NCBI RefSeq assembly: GCF_003428645.1
Contig: NZ_QVQH01000014.1
Coordinates: 51,847-115,846, forward strand
Reading direction: 5' to 3'
Length of the DNA: 64,000 bases
Source: Geodermatophilus marinus
GTDB taxonomy: Bacteria; Actinomycetota; Actinomycetes; Mycobacteriales; Geodermatophilaceae
Below the pieces are notes generated by a model that saw nothing but the letters and a program-made list of their open reading frames with translations, searched no databases and was not told the origin of the DNA. The position numbers and the translations under genes were made by a program. Positions 1 through 9,240 of this stretch are shown piece by piece; position 1 is the first letter of the stretch, and the number at the start of each line of letters is the position of its first letter.

Positions 1-2
1 AC

Positions 3-803
3 GGGTCGAACTGGCTGTGCGACAACGTGGCCGAGGGGATGACGCTGGAGGTGCTGCGGCCCTCGGGCATGTTCACCCCGAAGTCCCTCGACGACGACGT
101 CCTGCTGCTCGCCGGCGGGAGCGGCATCACCCCGGTGATGTCCATCCTCAAGTCGGTGCTGGGCGCGGGCGCCGGTGCGGTGACGCTCGTCTATGCCAAC
201 CGGGACGAGCAGTCCGTGATCTTCCGCGACGAGCTGGTCACCCTCGCCAAGGAGCACCCCGACCGGCTGGTCGTACTGCACTGGCTGGAGTCCCTGCAGG
301 GCATCCCCACCGCCGCGGGGTTGCGCGCGCTGACCGGGCCGTACACCGGCCGGCAGGTGTACATCTGCGGCCCGGGACCGTTCATGGATCTCGCCCAGGC
401 GACCCTCGCCGCCGCTGGTGTCCCCGACTCCCGTCTGCACATCGAGCGGTTCACCTCCCTCACCAACGATCCGTTCGCCGACGTGGACGTCGTCGAGCTC
501 GACGTCGAGGACGATGACGTCGGCCCGCCGGCCGAGGTGGAGGTCCAGCTCGATGGCGAGGTGACCACGGTCGCCTGGCCGCGTCGCACCAAGCTGCTCG
601 ACGCGCTGCGCAACGCGGGGCTGGACGCACCGTTCTCCTGCCGCGAGGGCAACTGCAGCGCGTGCGCCTGCGTGGTGCTCGAGGGTGAGGCCGCCATGGA
701 GCGCAACGAGGTCCTCGACGCCCACGACCTGGAGGACGGCTTGCTGCTGGCCTGCCAGGCCTTCCCGATCAGCGAGCGCTTCCGGATCACCTACGAGGCA
801 TGA
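3..803 (+). CDS. kshB: 3-ketosteroid 9alpha-hydroxylase reductase KshB (5'-truncated)
   Basis: Electron-transfer partner of the Rieske oxygenase KshA: it passes electrons from NAD(P)H through FAD and a plant-type [2Fe-2S] cluster for 9alpha-hydroxylation of 3-ketosteroids. The start lies left of the window, so the FAD-domain N-terminus is missing. Visible are the nucleotide-binding stretch LLAGGSGITPVMSIL, the YICGPGPFMD motif of ferredoxin-NAD reductases, and a C-terminal ferredoxin domain with the cluster cysteines in CREGNCSACAC followed by LLACQAFP. The order reductase then ferredoxin is that of KshB. hsaE follows after 118 bp. Other class IA oxygenase reductases share this architecture; the steroid context decides the name. 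Confidence 0.88.
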   Translation, partial: GSNWLCDNVAEGMTLEVLRPSGMFTPKSLDDDVLLLAGGSGITPVMSILKSVLGAGAGAVTLVYANRDEQSVIFRDELVTLAKEHPDRLVVLHWLESLQGIPTAAGLRALTGPYTGRQVYICGPGPFMDLAQATLAAAGVPDSRLHIERFTSLTNDPFADVDVVELDVEDDDVGPPAEVEVQLDGEVTTVAWPRRTKLLDALRNAGLDAPFSCREGNCSACACVVLEGEAAMERNEVLDAHDLEDGLLLACQAFPISERFRITYEA

Positions 804-821
804 GCCCGCCACCGGGTGGGC

Positions 822-835
822 CTCCCACTCACCGG
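822..835 (-). promoter_or_regulatory. Copy 1 of the shared 14-bp motif (upstream of hsaE)
   Basis: The minus strand reads CCGGTGAGTGGGAG, 13 of 14 to the consensus CCGRTSAGYGGRAY derived here from intergenic copies in this window. It lies in the kshB-hsaE gap, 87 bp before the hsaE start. It sits inside a small inverted repeat (CCTCCC...GGGAGG). Confidence 0.5.
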
Positions 836-921
836 GAGGTGCCCCCCGGCTCGCGCAGCCCGATGCCACCGTGCAGCTACACCCCGACCGGGGCGCAGGC
901 CAGGACGACGAGAGGCACCGG

Positions 922-1719
922 ATGCTCAGCCGATCACAACGCCAGGAGGCGGCCGACCTGCTCTGGGCCGCCGAGCGGGACCGGGCTCCGGTCCAGCCGC
1001 TGACCACTGTGTTCCCCGGCATCGACGTCGTCGACGCGTACGAGATCCAGCTGCTGAACATCGCCCGTCAGCGGGCCGACGGCGCCACCGTGCACGGCCA
1101 CAAGGTGGGGCTCTCGTCCCCGGTGATGCAGCAGATGATGGGGGTGGACGAGCCCGACTACGGCCACCTGCTCGACAGGATGGTGCTCTCCGAGGGCACC
1201 CCCGTGCCGGCTGCTCGGTACTGCTTCCCCCGGATCGAGGTGGAGGTGGCCTACGTGCTCGGCGACACGCTGCCGGGGGAGGGGTGCACCGAGGACGACG
1301 TCCTCGCCGCCACCGAGTACCTGGCTCCGAGCATCGAGCTGATCGACAGCCGGATCGTCGACTGGCGGATCGGTCTGGCCGACACGATCGCCGACAACGC
1401 CTCCTCGGCCGGCGTCGTCCTGGGTGCCGCACGGATGAGTCCGCGCGACCTGGACCCGGCCGACATCGACGCGGTGCTGTTCCAGGACGACGTGGAGGTC
1501 GCCCGCGGCAACACCAGCGCCGTCCTCGGCAACCCGACCACCGCCGTCGCCTGGCTGGCCCGCACGGTCGCCTCCTTCGGCGTGAAGCTGGAGGCCGGGC
1601 ACGTGATCCTGCCGGGCTCCTGCACCCGGGCCCTCGACGTCCGGGCCGGCTCCACCTTCCGTGCCGAGTTCGTCGGACTCGGCTCCGTGGCTTTGACCTT
1701 CACCGGGGGAGACCAGTGA
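922..1719 (+). CDS. hsaE: 2-hydroxypenta-2,4-dienoate hydratase HsaE
   Basis: A 265-residue member of the 2-keto-4-pentenoate hydratase family. In steroid catabolism HsaE hydrates 2-hydroxyhexa-2,4-dienoate, released from the A ring, to 4-hydroxy-2-oxohexanoate. The family stretches [12 protein letters not shown], a [12 protein letters not shown] metal-site segment and the C-terminal [12 protein letters not shown] are present. The ATG at 922 gives the usual family length; a longer upstream reading frame runs back into kshB and is unlikely to be used. The stop overlaps the GTG of hsaG (GTGA), so translation is coupled. Confidence 0.9.
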   Translation: MLSRSQRQEAADLLWAAERDRAPVQPLTTVFPGIDVVDAYEIQLLNIARQRADGATVHGHKVGLSSPVMQQMMGVDEPDYGHLLDRMVLSEGTPVPAARYCFPRIEVEVAYVLGDTLPGEGCTEDDVLAATEYLAPSIELIDSRIVDWRIGLADTIADNASSAGVVLGAARMSPRDLDPADIDAVLFQDDVEVARGNTSAVLGNPTTAVAWLARTVASFGVKLEAGHVILPGSCTRALDVRAGSTFRAEFVGLGSVALTFTGGDQ

Positions 1720-2639
1720 CCGCCACCAGCAAGGCGACCGCCGCCATCGTCGGCTCGGGCAACATCGGCACCGACCTGCTGTACAAGCTGCAGCGCTCGG
1801 CCAGCATCGAGCCGCGCTGGATGATCGGGGTCGACCCCGCCAGCGAGGGTCTGGCCCGGGCGACCGCCCTGGGCCTCGAGTCATCGGCCGACGGTGTCGA
1901 CTGGCTGCTGGCCCAGGACGAGCAGCCCGACCTCGTCTTCGAGGCCACCTCGGCCTACGTGCACCGCGCCAACGCGCCGCGCTACGCCGAGCGGGGGATC
2001 CAGGCCATCGACCTCACCCCGGCTGCCCTCGGCCCCGCCGTCGTCCCCGCCGTCAACCTCGACGAGCACCGCGAGGCTCCCAACGTCAGCCTGATCACCT
2101 GCGGCGGCCAGGCGACCATCCCGATGGTGGCCGCGGTGTCCCGGGTGACCGAGGTGGCCTATGCGGAGATCGTGGCCAGTGTGGCGTCACCGTCGGCCGG
2201 CCCGGGCACGCGCAACAACATCGACGAGTTCACCCGGGCGACCTCCCGGGGCATCGAGGTCATCGGTGGCGCGCGGCGAGGCAAGGCGATCATCATCCTC
2301 AACCCCGCCGAGCCGCCGATGTTCATGCAGGACACCATCTTCTGCGCCATCCCCGAGGACGCCGACCGTGAAGCGATCGCTGCCTCGATCCACAAGATGG
2401 CCGACGACGTCGCCGCCTACGTGCCCGGCTACCGGCTGCGCACCGACCCGCAGTTCGACGACCCGAACCCGATGAGCGGCGGGATGGCTCGGGTCGCCGT
2501 CTTCATCGAGGTCGAGGGCGGAGGGGACTTCCTGCCGCCCTACAGCGGCAACCTCGACATCATGACCGCCGCGGCGACCGCGGTCGGTGAAGGCTTTGCC
2601 GTCCGCATCCTGGCCGACCGCACACCCGCCGCGAGCTGA
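1716..2639 (+). CDS. hsaG: Acylating acetaldehyde/propanal dehydrogenase HsaG
   Basis: A 307-residue aldehyde dehydrogenase of the DmpF/BphJ type. It oxidises the propanal made by the HsaF aldolase to propionyl-CoA, normally in a channelled complex with HsaF. The N-terminal Rossmann motif is [13 protein letters not shown] and the catalytic cysteine lies in [12 protein letters not shown], about residue 127. The GTG start at 1716 overlaps the hsaE stop and gives the standard family length. hsaF starts 14 bp after its stop. Confidence 0.93.
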   Translation: MTATSKATAAIVGSGNIGTDLLYKLQRSASIEPRWMIGVDPASEGLARATALGLESSADGVDWLLAQDEQPDLVFEATSAYVHRANAPRYAERGIQAIDLTPAALGPAVVPAVNLDEHREAPNVSLITCGGQATIPMVAAVSRVTEVAYAEIVASVASPSAGPGTRNNIDEFTRATSRGIEVIGGARRGKAIIILNPAEPPMFMQDTIFCAIPEDADREAIAASIHKMADDVAAYVPGYRLRTDPQFDDPNPMSGGMARVAVFIEVEGGGDFLPPYSGNLDIMTAAATAVGEGFAVRILADRTPAAS

Positions 2640-2653
2640 GGACACCGACCGCC

Positions 2654-3727
2654 ATGACTGCTCTCTCCGCTTTCCCGGCCGCGAAGGCCTACAGCGACGA
2701 TCTCGACATCCGGATCACCGACTCGTCACTGCGTGACGGCTCGCATGCCAAGCGGCACCAGTTCACTGCTGAGCACGTCCGGTCGATCGTGGGCGCGCTC
2801 GACGACGCCGGCGTGCCGGTCATCGAGGTGACGCACGGCGACGGGCTGGGTGGCTCGTCCTTCAACTACGGCTTCAGCCACACCCCCGAGCAGGAGCTGA
2901 TCAAGGAGGCGGTGAAGACGGCCACCCGCGCCAGGATCGCCTTTCTCATGCTCCCCGGCCTGGGCATCCAGGACGACATCCGCGAGGCGGCCGGGAACGG
3001 TGCGTCGATCTGCCGGATCGCCACGCACTGCACCGAGGCCGACATCTCGATCCAGCACTTCGGGCTGGCCCGGGAGCTGGGGCTGGAGACCGTCGGCTTC
3101 CTGATGATGAGCCACAGCCAGCCCCCGGAGATGCTGGCGCAGCAGGCGCGGATCATGGCCGATGCCGGCTGCCAATGCGTCTACGTGGTCGACTCCGCCG
3201 GGGCGCTGATCATGGAGCAGACCGGCGACCGGATCGCCGCGCTGGTGGCCGAGCTCGGGAACGACGCCCAGGTCGGCTTCCACGGCCACGAGAACCTCGG
3301 CCTCGGGGTGGCGAACTCGGTCATCGCCGTCCGCAACGGCGCCCAGCAGATCGACGGCTCCACCCGCCGGTTCGGCGCCGGGGCCGGGAACACCCCGGTC
3401 GAGGCATTCGTCGCGGTCGCCGAGAAGCTCGGCATCCGCACCGGCGTCGACACCCTCAAGGTCATCGATGCCGCCGAGGACGTCGTCCGGCCGGTCATGG
3501 ACGACGAGTGCCTGCTCGACCGGCTCTCCTTGACCATGGGTTACGCCGGCGTCTACTCCTCCTTCCTCAAGCACGCCGACCGCCAGGCCAAGCGCTACGG
3601 GGTCTCCGGCGCCGAGATCCTCATCGAGGCCGGACGGCGCAAGCTGGTCGGCGGGCAGGAGGACCAGCTCATCGACATCGCTGTCTCGCTCGCCGAGAAG
3701 AACTCCACGCTCGCCGGAAAGAACTGA
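2654..3727 (+). CDS. hsaF: 4-hydroxy-2-oxovalerate/oxohexanoate aldolase HsaF
   Basis: A 357-residue DmpG-type class II aldolase that splits 4-hydroxy-2-oxohexanoate into pyruvate and propanal. The metal and catalytic segment [17 protein letters not shown] is near the N-terminus, and the two metal-binding histidines appear in [13 protein letters not shown]. The C-terminal third matches the DmpG communication domain that contacts the dehydrogenase. It follows hsaG, as expected for the HsaF-HsaG complex. Confidence 0.93.
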   Translation: MTALSAFPAAKAYSDDLDIRITDSSLRDGSHAKRHQFTAEHVRSIVGALDDAGVPVIEVTHGDGLGGSSFNYGFSHTPEQELIKEAVKTATRARIAFLMLPGLGIQDDIREAAGNGASICRIATHCTEADISIQHFGLARELGLETVGFLMMSHSQPPEMLAQQARIMADAGCQCVYVVDSAGALIMEQTGDRIAALVAELGNDAQVGFHGHENLGLGVANSVIAVRNGAQQIDGSTRRFGAGAGNTPVEAFVAVAEKLGIRTGVDTLKVIDAAEDVVRPVMDDECLLDRLSLTMGYAGVYSSFLKHADRQAKRYGVSGAEILIEAGRRKLVGGQEDQLIDIAVSLAEKNSTLAGKN

Positions 3728-3738
3728 GGCCCACCGCC

Positions 3739-4923
3739 ATGACCACCACCGCCCTCGACGCGATCACCGAGCGCGCTGACGAGATCCGGGCGCAGGGCGT
3801 CGTCAACGAGCGTCTCGGCAAGCTCAGCGACACCGCCGCGAAGACGCTGCGTGACGCGGGCGTCATCCGGATGCTGCAGCCCGCGACCTACGGCGGCGCC
3901 GAGGCGCACCCGGTGGAGTGGGCCGAGACCGTGATGGCCACCGCCGCCCTGGACGGCTCCACCGGCTGGGTCGCCGGCATCGTCGGCATCCACCCGTGGG
4001 AGATGGCCATGGCCGACCCGAAGGTGCAGGAGGAGGTGTGGGGAGCCGATCACGACGTCTGGATCGCCTCGCCGTACGCCCCCATGGGCATCCTGCGCCC
4101 GGTGGAGGGAGGGTACGTCTTCAACGGTCGGTGGCAGTTCTCCTCGGGCACGGATCACTGCGACTGGATCTTCCTCGGCGCCTTCCTCGGCGATGAGAAC
4201 GGCGACATGGCCAAGCCGCCGCAGAACGTCCACGTGATCCTGCCGCGCTCGGACTACGAGATCGTCGAGGACACCTGGGACGTCGTCGGCCTGCGCGGCA
4301 CGGGCAGCAAGGACATCATCGTCAAGGACGCCTTCATCCCGTCCTACCGGATCATCCACAACGCCAAGCTGGTCGACGGCACGCAACCCAAGGACGCCGG
4401 GCTGACCAACCCGCTCTACCACCTGCCGTTCTCCTGCGCGTTCCCGCTCGGCATCACCTCGGCCGTCATCGGCATCGCGGAAGGCGCGCTGGCCCACCAC
4501 CTGGCGTACCAGCGGACGCGCGTGCAGATCACCGGGACCAAGGTGAAGGACGACCCGTACGTGCTCTACGCGATCGGTGAGGCCGCCGGCGAGATCGCCG
4601 CGTCCCGGGCCGCCTTGCTCGACAACGCCAACCGGATGTACGACCTGGCCGCCGCCGGCCACGAGTTCTCCTTCGAGGAGCGGGCGCTGGGCCGGCGCAA
4701 CCAGACCCAGGCGGCCTGGCGGGCGGTGCGGGCGGTGGACGAGATCGTCGCCCGGTCGGGTGGGAACGCCATGCGGATGGACAACCCGCTGCAGCGCTTC
4801 TGGCGGGACGCCCACATGGGCCTGACGCACGCCATCCACGTGCCCGGCTCGATCAACCACGTGGCCGCGCTGTCCCAGCTCGGCATCGAGCCGCCGCCGG
4901 GTCCGATGCGCTCGATGATCTGA
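3739..4923 (+). CDS. hsaA: 3-HSA hydroxylase, oxygenase component HsaA
   Basis: A 394-residue flavin-dependent monooxygenase with the acyl-CoA dehydrogenase fold. Family members hydroxylate 3-HSA to the catechol 3,4-DHSA using reduced flavin from the reductase HsaB. The N-terminus matches HsaA (GVIRMLQPATYGGAEAHPVEW), followed by ALDGSTGWVAGIVGIHPWE and the middle segment VVGLRGTGSKDI. The length equals that of mycobacterial HsaA. No hsaB lies in the window. A second, similar gene lies at 12665-13843. Confidence 0.9.
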   Translation: MTTTALDAITERADEIRAQGVVNERLGKLSDTAAKTLRDAGVIRMLQPATYGGAEAHPVEWAETVMATAALDGSTGWVAGIVGIHPWEMAMADPKVQEEVWGADHDVWIASPYAPMGILRPVEGGYVFNGRWQFSSGTDHCDWIFLGAFLGDENGDMAKPPQNVHVILPRSDYEIVEDTWDVVGLRGTGSKDIIVKDAFIPSYRIIHNAKLVDGTQPKDAGLTNPLYHLPFSCAFPLGITSAVIGIAEGALAHHLAYQRTRVQITGTKVKDDPYVLYAIGEAAGEIAASRAALLDNANRMYDLAAAGHEFSFEERALGRRNQTQAAWRAVRAVDEIVARSGGNAMRMDNPLQRFWRDAHMGLTHAIHVPGSINHVAALSQLGIEPPPGPMRSMI

Positions 4924-4950
4924 CCCGCCCATCTCGAACGGAGACAGCAC

Positions 4951-5862
4951 ATGACCCAGATCCGTGGCCTCGGATACCTCGAGGTCCAGACCACCGACAT
5001 CGACCGCTGGCGGGAGCTGACCGTCGGCGCCCTCGGCTTCGCGGTCGGCAGCGGCCCCAACCCGGACGCGTTGTACCTGCGGATGGACGAACGCCGCGCC
5101 CGGCTGATCGTGGTGCCCGGCGAGCACGACCACGTCCGCGCGGTCGGCTGGGAGGTCCGTGACCAGTTCGCGCTGGCCGCGGTCGGCCGTGCCGTCGAGG
5201 CGTCCGGGGTTGCCGTCAAGGAGCTGTCCCGCGAGGAGTGCGACGACCGCGGCGTCGAGGAGGCGATCGCCTTCCAGGACCCGTCCGGCACTCCCGTCGA
5301 GGTGTTCTTCGCGCCGATCCTCGACCACTCGCCGCTGCTCACGGGACAGGCCCAGCGGTTCGTGACGGGGGGGCAGGGGATGGGGCACGTCGTGCTCCCC
5401 ACCACCTGCCCTGACGAGACCGTGGCGTTCTACTGCGAGGTGCTCGGCTTCAAGCCGCGCGGTGCCATGCGCCTCGGCGGGCCGACGTCGTCGCGGCGGG
5501 TTCGGTTCATGGGGGTCAACCAGCGTCACCACAGCCTGGCCATCGCGCCGGCACCCCACGGTGAGCCGCCGGGCCTGGTGCACCTGATGGTCGAGGTCGA
5601 CACGCTGGACGCCGTGGGCCGTGCGCTGGACAACGTGAACCGGGCCGGCTTCTCCCTGTCGTCGACGCTGGGTCGGCACACCAACGACAAGATGGTGTCG
5701 TTCTACGTGCGTGCCCCCGGCGGGTGGGACATCGAGTACGGCTGCGAGGGCATGCTGGTCGACGAATCCTCCTACACCGCCGAGGAGATCACCGCCGACA
5801 GCTACTGGGGCCACGACTGGTCGGGCTCGGAGCCCCTGGCCGCGTTCGTCCCGCGGAAGTGA
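4951..5862 (+). CDS. hsaC: 3,4-DHSA extradiol dioxygenase HsaC
   Basis: A 303-residue type I extradiol ring-cleavage dioxygenase made of two vicinal-oxygen-chelate domains. HsaC performs meta-cleavage of the aromatised A ring (3,4-DHSA to 4,9-DSHA). The iron ligands are visible as His in GQGMGHVVLP, His in PGLVHLMVEV and Glu in WDIEYGC. The C-terminal TADSYWGHDW is family-typical. The following flavoprotein gene starts inside its stop codon (GTGA). The next pathway enzyme, the hydrolase HsaD, is not encoded nearby. Confidence 0.93.
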   Translation: MTQIRGLGYLEVQTTDIDRWRELTVGALGFAVGSGPNPDALYLRMDERRARLIVVPGEHDHVRAVGWEVRDQFALAAVGRAVEASGVAVKELSREECDDRGVEEAIAFQDPSGTPVEVFFAPILDHSPLLTGQAQRFVTGGQGMGHVVLPTTCPDETVAFYCEVLGFKPRGAMRLGGPTSSRRVRFMGVNQRHHSLAIAPAPHGEPPGLVHLMVEVDTLDAVGRALDNVNRAGFSLSSTLGRHTNDKMVSFYVRAPGGWDIEYGCEGMLVDESSYTAEEITADSYWGHDWSGSEPLAAFVPRK

Positions 5863-7340
5863 GCCGTTCGGTCGCCCCGGTGCAGGCCTCGGCGATCGAA
5901 CGGGCCGAGGCCGAGGCCGACGTCCTCGTCGTCGGCCTCGGCTGTGCCGGTGCGGCGGCCGCCGTCGAGGCGGCCGCCGCCGGCGCGTCGGTGCTCGTGC
6001 TGGAGCGCGCGTCCGGCCCCGGTGGCTCCTCGGCGCAGTCCGGCGGCGAGCTCTACCTCGGCGGCGGCACCTCGGTGCAGAAGGCCTGCGGCTTCGACGA
6101 CGACGCCGAGTCGATGTTCGCCTACCTGCGGGCAGCGCTCGGCCCGCACGCCGACGAGGAGAAGCTGCGGCTGTACTGCGAGGGCAGCGTCGAGCACTTC
6201 GAGTGGTTCCGCGCTCTTGGTGTGCCCTTCCAGGAGACGCTGTTCGACGCGCCCACCTGGATGCCGCTGACCACCGACGGTCTCATGTGGCTGGGTGAGA
6301 ACGCTTGGCCCTACGACCACCAGGCCCGGCCGGTCCCGCGCGGGCACCGCCCGGCCGCCCCGGGGTTCGCCGGCGGGCTGCTCATGGAGCGGCTCGTCGG
6401 CGCCGTGTGCGGGGCCGGGGCCCGGATCGAGAACGACGTCCGTGCCGCTGCCCTGGTGGTCGAGGACGGGCGGGTGGCCGGCGTGACCGCCCGCCGCTTC
6501 GGCGCGGACGTGGCCTTCCGCGCGCGACGCGGCGTCGTCCTCACGACCGGGGGCTTCGTCGACGACGAGGCGATGCTCGCCGCGCATGCCCCGGTGCTGC
6601 TCGGCCACGGCAAGGTCAGCGACGGTGGCGACGACGGCAGCGGCATCCGCATGGCCACCGCGCTCGGCGCGGCGACCCGCCGGATGGGCTCGGTGCAGGT
6701 GGCGCTGACCGCGCTTCCGGCGGCGGCGGTGCGCGGTGTGCTGGTCAACGCGGTCGGTCAGCGGTTCATCAACGAGGACGTCTACCCGGGTCTGTTCAGC
6801 TCGGCGGCCGTGAAGCACCAGCCCGGCCCGTGGTGGGTGGTCGTCGACGAGGCCGGGTGGGAGTCGATCCCGGCCGGCGATCTCTGGGGGGTTCGTCCCC
6901 GGTACGCCGCCGAGACCATCGCCGAGCTGGAGGCCGAACTCGGCATCCCGGCCGGGGCGCTGGAGGCGACGGTCATGGTCTACAACCGGCATGCCGCCGC
7001 GGGGGAGGACCCGCTGTTCCACAAGAACGCGGAGTGGCTCCGCCCGCTGGAGCCACCGTTCGCCGCGCTGGACCCCCGGCTGGGGTTCGCCAGCGGTCGC
7101 GACGCCACGCCGCAGGGAACCGGCGCGGCCGGCTTCACCCTCGGCGGCCTGCACACCACCGTCGACGGCGCCGTGCTCGACGTGTCCGGGACGGAGATCC
7201 GCGGGCTGTTCGCCGCCGGGCGGGCCAGCGCCGGGATCCACGGCGAGGGATACATCAGCGGGACGTCGCTGGGTGACGGCACCTTCTTCGGCCGGCGCGC
7301 CGGCCGGGCGGCCGCGACAGGCGCGGACCGGCGACCATGA
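5859..7340 (+). CDS. FAD-dependent dehydrogenase of the fumarate reductase/KstD superfamily
   Basis: A 493-residue flavoprotein, probably a steroid dehydrogenase or reductase. The dinucleotide-binding motif VVGLGCAGAAAAVEAAAAG is at about residues 25-45, and the FAD-binding C-terminus reads LFAAGRASAGIHGEG and then SGTSLGDGTFFGRRAG. That ending is fumarate-reductase-like, not the AGN...YPGPG ending of true KstD (compare 13907-15454). The GTG start overlaps the hsaC stop. Its substrate cannot be read from sequence; ring desaturation or reduction of a 3-ketosteroid is an inference from the operon. Confidence 0.75.
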   Translation: MSRSVAPVQASAIERAEAEADVLVVGLGCAGAAAAVEAAAAGASVLVLERASGPGGSSAQSGGELYLGGGTSVQKACGFDDDAESMFAYLRAALGPHADEEKLRLYCEGSVEHFEWFRALGVPFQETLFDAPTWMPLTTDGLMWLGENAWPYDHQARPVPRGHRPAAPGFAGGLLMERLVGAVCGAGARIENDVRAAALVVEDGRVAGVTARRFGADVAFRARRGVVLTTGGFVDDEAMLAAHAPVLLGHGKVSDGGDDGSGIRMATALGAATRRMGSVQVALTALPAAAVRGVLVNAVGQRFINEDVYPGLFSSAAVKHQPGPWWVVVDEAGWESIPAGDLWGVRPRYAAETIAELEAELGIPAGALEATVMVYNRHAAAGEDPLFHKNAEWLRPLEPPFAALDPRLGFASGRDATPQGTGAAGFTLGGLHTTVDGAVLDVSGTEIRGLFAAGRASAGIHGEGYISGTSLGDGTFFGRRAGRAAATGADRRP

Positions 7341-8105
7341 CGGAGAGGCAGGCGATGGACCGCTACGAGGGCAAGCGGGTGTTCCTCACCGGGGCGGGCT
7401 CCGGGATCGGCCGGGCGACCGCGGTCCGGCTGGTGGCCGAGGGGGCGACGGTCTTCGCCGTCGACCGGGACGCGGAGGGGCTGGCGGCGACCTGCGAGCT
7501 GGTGGCGGATCCCGCGCGGCTGATGTGCCACTCCGCCGACCTCTCGACCGAGGAGGTCGTGGTGGCCGCGGCAGCGGCCGGGGTGGCCGAAGTGGGCCGG
7601 GTCGACGTGCTGGCCAACGTGGCCGGGACGCTCCGGACCACGCCGATGGAGACGCTCGATCTCGACGACTACCGCTGGCTGCTGGCGATCAACCTCTTCG
7701 CACCGGTCACGCTGTGCCGGGAGCTGCTGCCGCACATCCCCGACCGCACCGGCGTGATCGTGCTGACCACCTCGACCGCGGCCACGAAGGCGCACCCGGG
7801 CATGACCGACTACGCGGCCTCCAAGGGCGCGCTGCTGTCGTTCGCGGTGAGCCTGGCCGCCGAGCTGGCGCCGCGCCGGATCCGGGTGGTTCCCGTGTCG
7901 CCGGGTGGGGTGGCCACGCCGCTGACGATGAACAAGGAGCGGATTCGAAGGGGTCGACGTCTCCTAGTACGCCCGTACGTACCCGCTGTGGGGTAAGCCG
8001 GGCAAGCCGGAGGACCTGGCCGCGGCGATCGCCTTCGCCGGGTCCGCCGACGGCGCCTACCTCAACGGGACGGAGTTCCGGCTCGACGGCGGTTCGCACG
8101 TGTGA
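7337..8105 (+). pseudogene. Short-chain dehydrogenase, broken by a frameshift and a stop codon
   Basis: The N-terminal 200 residues are a normal SDR: TGAGSGIGRAT cofactor site, NVAG, LTTSTAATK, and catalytic YAASK. Near 7940-7946 the frame shifts. The original frame ends at TAA 7994, while the +1 frame continues with the family C-terminus YARTYPLWGKPGKPEDL to LDGGSHV and a stop at 8105. That frame also carries TAG at 7965-7967, most likely a former TGG (Trp before YARTYP). Two lesions make a single sequencing error unlikely. The start overlaps the previous stop (ATGA). A related gene at 16322-16744 is also damaged. Confidence 0.82.
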
Positions 8106-8134
8106 CCGCCGATGCCCAGGGCGCCTGACCGGAG

Positions 8135-9169
8135 TCAGGGGATCAGGAGCACACCGCCCAGCGAGACGCTCGCGACCACGACGGTGGAGACCAGCGCGAG
8201 CAGCAGCGGACGTGGCCCGACCCGGCGGAGGGAGCTGAGCCGCACCCCGCAGCCCAGCGCGAACATGGCGGCGGACAGCAGGCCCACCTGGACGGCTCCG
8301 GCCACGTGCAGCACCGCCCCGGGGACGATCCCGGTGGACCGGACCACCACCATGGCCAGGAAGCCGACGACGAACAGCGGCACCAGCGGCGGACGCCGCC
8401 CCTCCGGCCCGCCGGCCGGCTGACGCCGTCGCTGCCAGCTCACCGCTGCGATCACCGGGGCGAGCATCAGGACCCGCGCGAGCTTGACCACCACTGCCAC
8501 CGTCAGCGCGCCCGCACCCATCGTGCCGCCGGCCGCGACCACCTGGGCCACCTCGTGGATCGCGCCACCCGCCCAGAGCCCGCCGACGTGCTCGGACAGG
8601 CCCAATCCGGCGGCGGTCAGCGGCACCAGCGGGAGCATCAGCGTGCCGAAGAGCACGACCAGCGCGACGGCGGTGACGACCTCCTCCTCGTCGGCATCGA
8701 CCACGCCGTCGACCGCTGCGACGGCGGCGGCCCCGCAGATCGAGAAGCCGCAGGCGATGAGCAGTCGCTGGGTGGCGCCGACGCCCAGGAGGCGGCCGAC
8801 CAGCAGGGTCGAACCGATACCTCCCGCCACGATCGCCACCACCACCCCCAGCATCCCGGTGCCCAGCCCGAGGACGTCGCCGAGCAGCAGCTGCAGGCCC
8901 AGGAGCACGATGCCCAGGCGCAGCAGCCGCTTCGCGGAGAAGGCGAGGCCCGGCTGCACCGTCGCCGGCAGCCGGACGACGTTCGCCAGGAGCACCCCCA
9001 GCCCGATCGCGATGATCAGCACGCTGACCGACGGCACGACCCGCTGCACGACGAAGGAGGTGACCACCGCTGCTGCGCACAGGGTCAGGCCCGGCAGCGT
9101 GTGCCACCGCCCGCCTTCCGGGCCGCGGTGCACGGCGGCAGGGTGGACGCCGGCGGCAGAGGGATCCAT
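8135..9169 (-). CDS. yeiH: YeiH/UPF0324 family putative sulfate exporter
   Basis: A hydrophobic protein of about 344 residues with roughly ten membrane segments and the YeiH signatures GLGVLLANVVRLP, SICGAAAVAAVDGVVDADEEE and HVGGLWAGGAIHEVAQVVAAGG. The family is annotated as putative sulfate/sulfite exporters, usually next to and controlled by a divergent LysR gene, as here. The start at 9169 leaves 71 bp to the LysR gene; an in-frame ATG at 9229 would reach into the divergent promoter. It converges with the broken SDR gene. Confidence 0.85.
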   Translation of the reverse strand: MDPSAAGVHPAAVHRGPEGGRWHTLPGLTLCAAAVVTSFVVQRVVPSVSVLIIAIGLGVLLANVVRLPATVQPGLAFSAKRLLRLGIVLLGLQLLLGDVLGLGTGMLGVVVAIVAGGIGSTLLVGRLLGVGATQRLLIACGFSICGAAAVAAVDGVVDADEEEVVTAVALVVLFGTLMLPLVPLTAAGLGLSEHVGGLWAGGAIHEVAQVVAAGGTMGAGALTVAVVVKLARVLMLAPVIAAVSWQRRRQPAGGPEGRRPPLVPLFVVGFLAMVVVRSTGIVPGAVLHVAGAVQVGLLSAAMFALGCGVRLSSLRRVGPRPLLLALVSTVVVASVSLGGVLLIP

Positions 9170-9240
9170 GCCACCGAGGGTGGTCCCGAGCTGCGGGCAC
9201 CGGTAGCCACCGACCGGACATGGCTCCATATGCTGGTGAT

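Noticed and set aside
2472..2485. CCGATGAGCGGCGG resembling the shared motif
   Set aside because: It lies inside hsaG coding sequence and diverges at the end; it serves as an example of the background rate in coding DNA.
3595..5814. 739-aa open frame on the minus strand
   Set aside because: It lies antisense to hsaA and hsaC, which have clear family motifs; its translation is low-complexity Arg/Gly/Val/His sequence typical of a GC-rich shadow.
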